Below, piece after piece: positions 60,414 to 62,174 of a DNA stretch of 62,174 nt; positions within the stretch are counted from its first letter, which is position 1; every line of letters begins with the position of its first letter. The notes under the pieces are model-generated. The model was not told where the DNA came from and searched no databases. It worked only from the letters and a program-made list of their open reading frames with translations. The stretch spans positions 1 to 62,174 of the forward strand of contig JAGBMJ010000098.1 of the NCBI GenBank assembly GCA_017634975.1, in the 5' to 3' direction. The position numbers and the translations under genes were made by a program. The stretch comes from Lachnospiraceae bacterium. Its GTDB lineage: Bacteria; Bacillota; Clostridia; Lachnospirales; Lachnospiraceae.

Positions 60414-61277
60414 TCACAAGTTCTTCTCCTGCGGCAGTATCCTACTTTTAAGGATGTTGCTCCCTCTTCGTTCACTTAGTTGCTCATAATGTCTATACAG
60501 ATTACCAAACCGAAAACGATATGATGAATTCCATGGCTTTTCCTTTCCGCAATAGTGAAGTATTGCTGTGTTCCGGATTACCCAGTATTCATTAAACATA
60601 CCGGTGCTTTTCATCAAATACTGTGAGTATTTTCTTGCATCATAATTCCATATTTCATCCGGAATCTGAATTGTCATCTCACCATATAACCCATTAAAAA
60701 CGTCCTGATCAGGAAGGATAAACTTGTATCCATTATCTCTGATAAAAGAAAAAATATCATCCCTACGAACCAGTTCACGACACTTTGTAAGATCCATCAG
60801 CAAAACTCCAGTATTAAAATATACTGAAGAAGTTTCAAGGCGGATTCTATTAATATTATCAAGAATTCCTTCCTCTGTCGTATGGCTTGCGGCAGCAAAA
60901 CACACACCTTCCTCCAGTTTCATATTCCACAAGGGAACAAGTGAATTGATTACCAATACATCAGGATCCAGATACAGAATGCGATCCAGGTCCTGAGGAA
61001 GAATTTCTGCAGCAAGCAGACGATAGTACATCGCATTCGTATAATGTTTATTGACGGGTGCCTTTGAAAAGGTGCTTTTCTGAATCAGGTATGTAAAGAA
61101 ATCATATCCAAGATCAGCACAAAAACCTGCAAGAAAGTCCCTTAATTCCTGCGACAATTCATCGCTGATAAGATGTATACTAACTCTTTCACCTTTATTG
61201 CTGCTTTTGATTGATTCCAGCACTACCGGAATTCGCCTTGCATAATTTTCATCTGCGGTAAACAGTAAATGCATCAT
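60414..61277 (-). CDS. Glycosyltransferase family 8
   Basis: 287 residues. MHLLFTADENYARRIPVVLE is the nucleotide-binding start, ILYLDPDVLVINSL contains the DxD metal motif (D104, D106), and VYFNTGVLLMDLTKC, LPDQDVFN and ILHYCGKEKPW complete the GT8 pattern. It transfers a hexose (often galactose or glucose from UDP-sugar) to surface glycans or lipids. Cotranscribed with cardiolipin synthase, so a glycolipid role is possible but not shown. Confidence 0.93.
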   Translation of the reverse strand: MMHLLFTADENYARRIPVVLESIKSSNKGERVSIHLISDELSQELRDFLAGFCADLGYDFFTYLIQKSTFSKAPVNKHYTNAMYYRLLAAEILPQDLDRILYLDPDVLVINSLVPLWNMKLEEGVCFAAASHTTEEGILDNINRIRLETSSVYFNTGVLLMDLTKCRELVRRDDIFSFIRDNGYKFILPDQDVFNGLYGEMTIQIPDEIWNYDARKYSQYLMKSTGMFNEYWVIRNTAILHYCGKEKPWNSSYRFRFGNLYRHYEQLSERRGSNILKSRILPQEKNL

Positions 61278-61312
61278 TTTTCGTTTTCAATTTCCTTATT
61301 ATATATTTTGAC

Positions 61313-61546
61313 TTAAGATAGTTCTTCCATCTCGCTCATATATGCAGGTCTTATAATTCTTCTTCCGGTCACAAGTTCTTCAATCCTATGAGCACTCCAT
61401 CCAGCAATTCTTGTCATAGAGTTCATGATATCATCTGTCGGCGCCTTCATTATGACATCTCTGGTGAAATTAGTCGGAAGACTGCGGCACTGGCCAATAA
61501 CCTGCCTGAATTCTTCAAGTTCCTCCTTACTCGGAAGACTTCCCAT
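61313..61546 (-). pseudogene. Citrate synthase with internal deletion
   Basis: 77 codons in a clean frame. The first 47 (LPSKEELEEFRQVIGQCRSL, FTRDVIMKAPTDDIMNSM) match the middle N-terminal half of citrate synthase; they join directly to RIAGWSAHRIEELVTGRRII then RPAYMS, which is the C-terminal end. The central part, including the catalytic His and Asp region (about 200 residues in intact enzymes), is gone, as is the true N-terminus. The protein cannot be an enzyme. Confidence 0.8.
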
Positions 61547-61551
61547 CTCCT

Positions 61552-61968
61552 TCAGGTTTTTCTTATAAATTTATTCCCACAATTGGGACATGTAATCTCG
61601 ATTTTCCCGTGCCCTTTTGGTACGCGAATCATCTGTCTGCATCCCTTACACCTGTAATAACGACTTTTCTTTCGGTCTCTCCATCTTCGTTTTTGTAAAT
61701 CAAAAAACTTTTTTACTTTATCTGTTTTCTGTAAAAACCATACATTTTCGCGCTGTCTTCTAATCAAATTTTTCGATGTTGTCCGAAAGATACTGTATCC
61801 GCATATAACGAGGGCTGGAAAATAAATCCAGACACTCCTGAATATCATGCCAACAACTAGCAAAACAACGCCTGCCATATAGCAGGCATCAGAAAACTCA
61901 TCTTGACCATTTCTTCCATACATCCACCGAGTGATTTTTGTTCGAATCTTATATAAAAAATCCTTCAT
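61552..61968 (-). CDS. Small membrane protein with C-terminal zinc ribbon
   Basis: 138 residues; ATG after GAGGATAAAAAAGT. Two close membrane helices (about 28-64) are followed by a strongly basic stretch (LQKRRWRDRKKSRYY) and a zinc ribbon CKGCRQMIRVPKGHGKIEIT with CPNCG. The plan recurs in Lachnospiraceae, where the ribbon probably faces the cytoplasm. Function unknown. Confidence 0.8.
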   Translation of the reverse strand: MKDFLYKIRTKITRWMYGRNGQDEFSDACYMAGVVLLVVGMIFRSVWIYFPALVICGYSIFRTTSKNLIRRQRENVWFLQKTDKVKKFFDLQKRRWRDRKKSRYYRCKGCRQMIRVPKGHGKIEITCPNCGNKFIRKT

Positions 61969-62022
61969 ACTTTTTTATCCTCATTCAGTTTCTATTGAGA
62001 CGTTTTCGCACCTTTTTGTCTC

Positions 62023-62174
62023 TTACCGGATTCTTTTTGGGTCAATCACAAATTCTATGTGATGCCCATACCGCTGATCAGGCGGCATAGCACATTGACA
62101 GTTGCATAAAAAAGGATCTTCCTTTACGATTGAGTTGCATCTTTGGCCGGATGTACAAACCCAATCAAGAGGAG
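62023..62174 (-). CDS. C-terminal end of a gene cut by the right window edge
   Basis: An open minus-strand frame of 50 codons runs in from the edge and stops at 62025-62023. It is Cys-rich (VCTSGQRCNS, LCNCQCAMPPDQRYGHHIEF). No family is recognised. It could also be another fragment of the eroded region. Confidence 0.35.
   Translation of the reverse strand, partial: PLDWVCTSGQRCNSIVKEDPFLCNCQCAMPPDQRYGHHIEFVIDPKRIR

Overview
The window looks like chromosome from a gut-type anaerobic Bacillota bacterium, most likely a Lachnospiraceae relative. This is inferred from gene content (GH94 cellobiose phosphorylase, C11 clostripain-like peptidase, DUF4867, DUF2752, NdpA-like protein, T-box control of trp genes), AGGAGG-type ribosome sites and sigma-A type promoters. 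No marker gene fixes the genus. Most of the DNA is moderately GC-balanced with dense, short-gapped operons; about 52.7-62.2 kb is visibly more AT-rich and full of gene fragments.

Left part (1-31.7 kb): an edge-cut Rpn-family nuclease gene, a palindromic repeat, a large orphan protein with a PI3/4-kinase-like catalytic loop, and a diguanylate cyclase-methyltransferase operon. Next is a xyloglucan pair (GH74 then GH31 alpha-xylosidase) whose promoter carries an operator between -35 and -10. Then come an HD-GYP phosphodiesterase, a beta-lactamase-like hydrolase, an acyltransferase-3 membrane protein, YfcE and XTP/dITP pyrophosphatase, a C11 peptidase, an RlmL-type methyltransferase and GH94 cellobiose phosphorylase. 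After these lie two unknown proteins, an SLC13/ArsB-like transporter with a zinc-ribbon protein, an NdpA-like protein, a repeat-rich zinc-ribbon membrane protein, tRNA-Arg(ACG) and a lipoprotein. The stretch ends with a two-gene unit: a degenerate AAA+ protein and a soluble VirD4-like ATPase.

Middle (31.8-52.6 kb): trpBA under a Trp T-box, a dynamin-like GTPase, deoD and a cytidylate-kinase-like protein, CheY, and an ahcY-mtaD operon for S-adenosylhomocysteine recycling. It continues with tandem GGGGACGG repeats, DUF2752 and a Ser/Gln/Tyr-rich membrane protein, a phosphodiester glycosidase, a single-pass membrane protein, a zinc-ribbon TIM44-like protein, DUF4867, a TPR-like membrane protein, a domain-permuted GH3 beta-glucosidase and a PlsC-like acyltransferase. 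GH74, GH31, GH3 and GH94 would together strip and cleave xyloglucan and cello-oligosaccharides. The GH74, GH31, GH3 and GH94 proteins show no export signal, so imported oligosaccharides are the likely substrates.

Right part (52.6-62.2 kb): an eroded accessory island. It holds fragments of HsdM, an AlbA/RecG-like ATPase, a DUF4143 ATPase, DUF4405, an esterase, flavodoxin, an ICE-type coupling protein and citrate synthase. Intact genes between them encode a lipoprotein, an orphan SUKH immunity-like protein, an HD hydrolase, a 413-residue unknown, cardiolipin synthase, a GT8 glycosyltransferase and a zinc-ribbon membrane protein.

A recurrent palindromic family with a GGGGACGG core occurs at four intergenic places (about 455-600, 23504-23599, 31776-31839, 41523-41774). 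The best candidates for undescribed biology are the pseudo-AAA+/VirD4-like pair (29319-31700), the orphan kinase-like protein (639-3146) and the modular repeat family.
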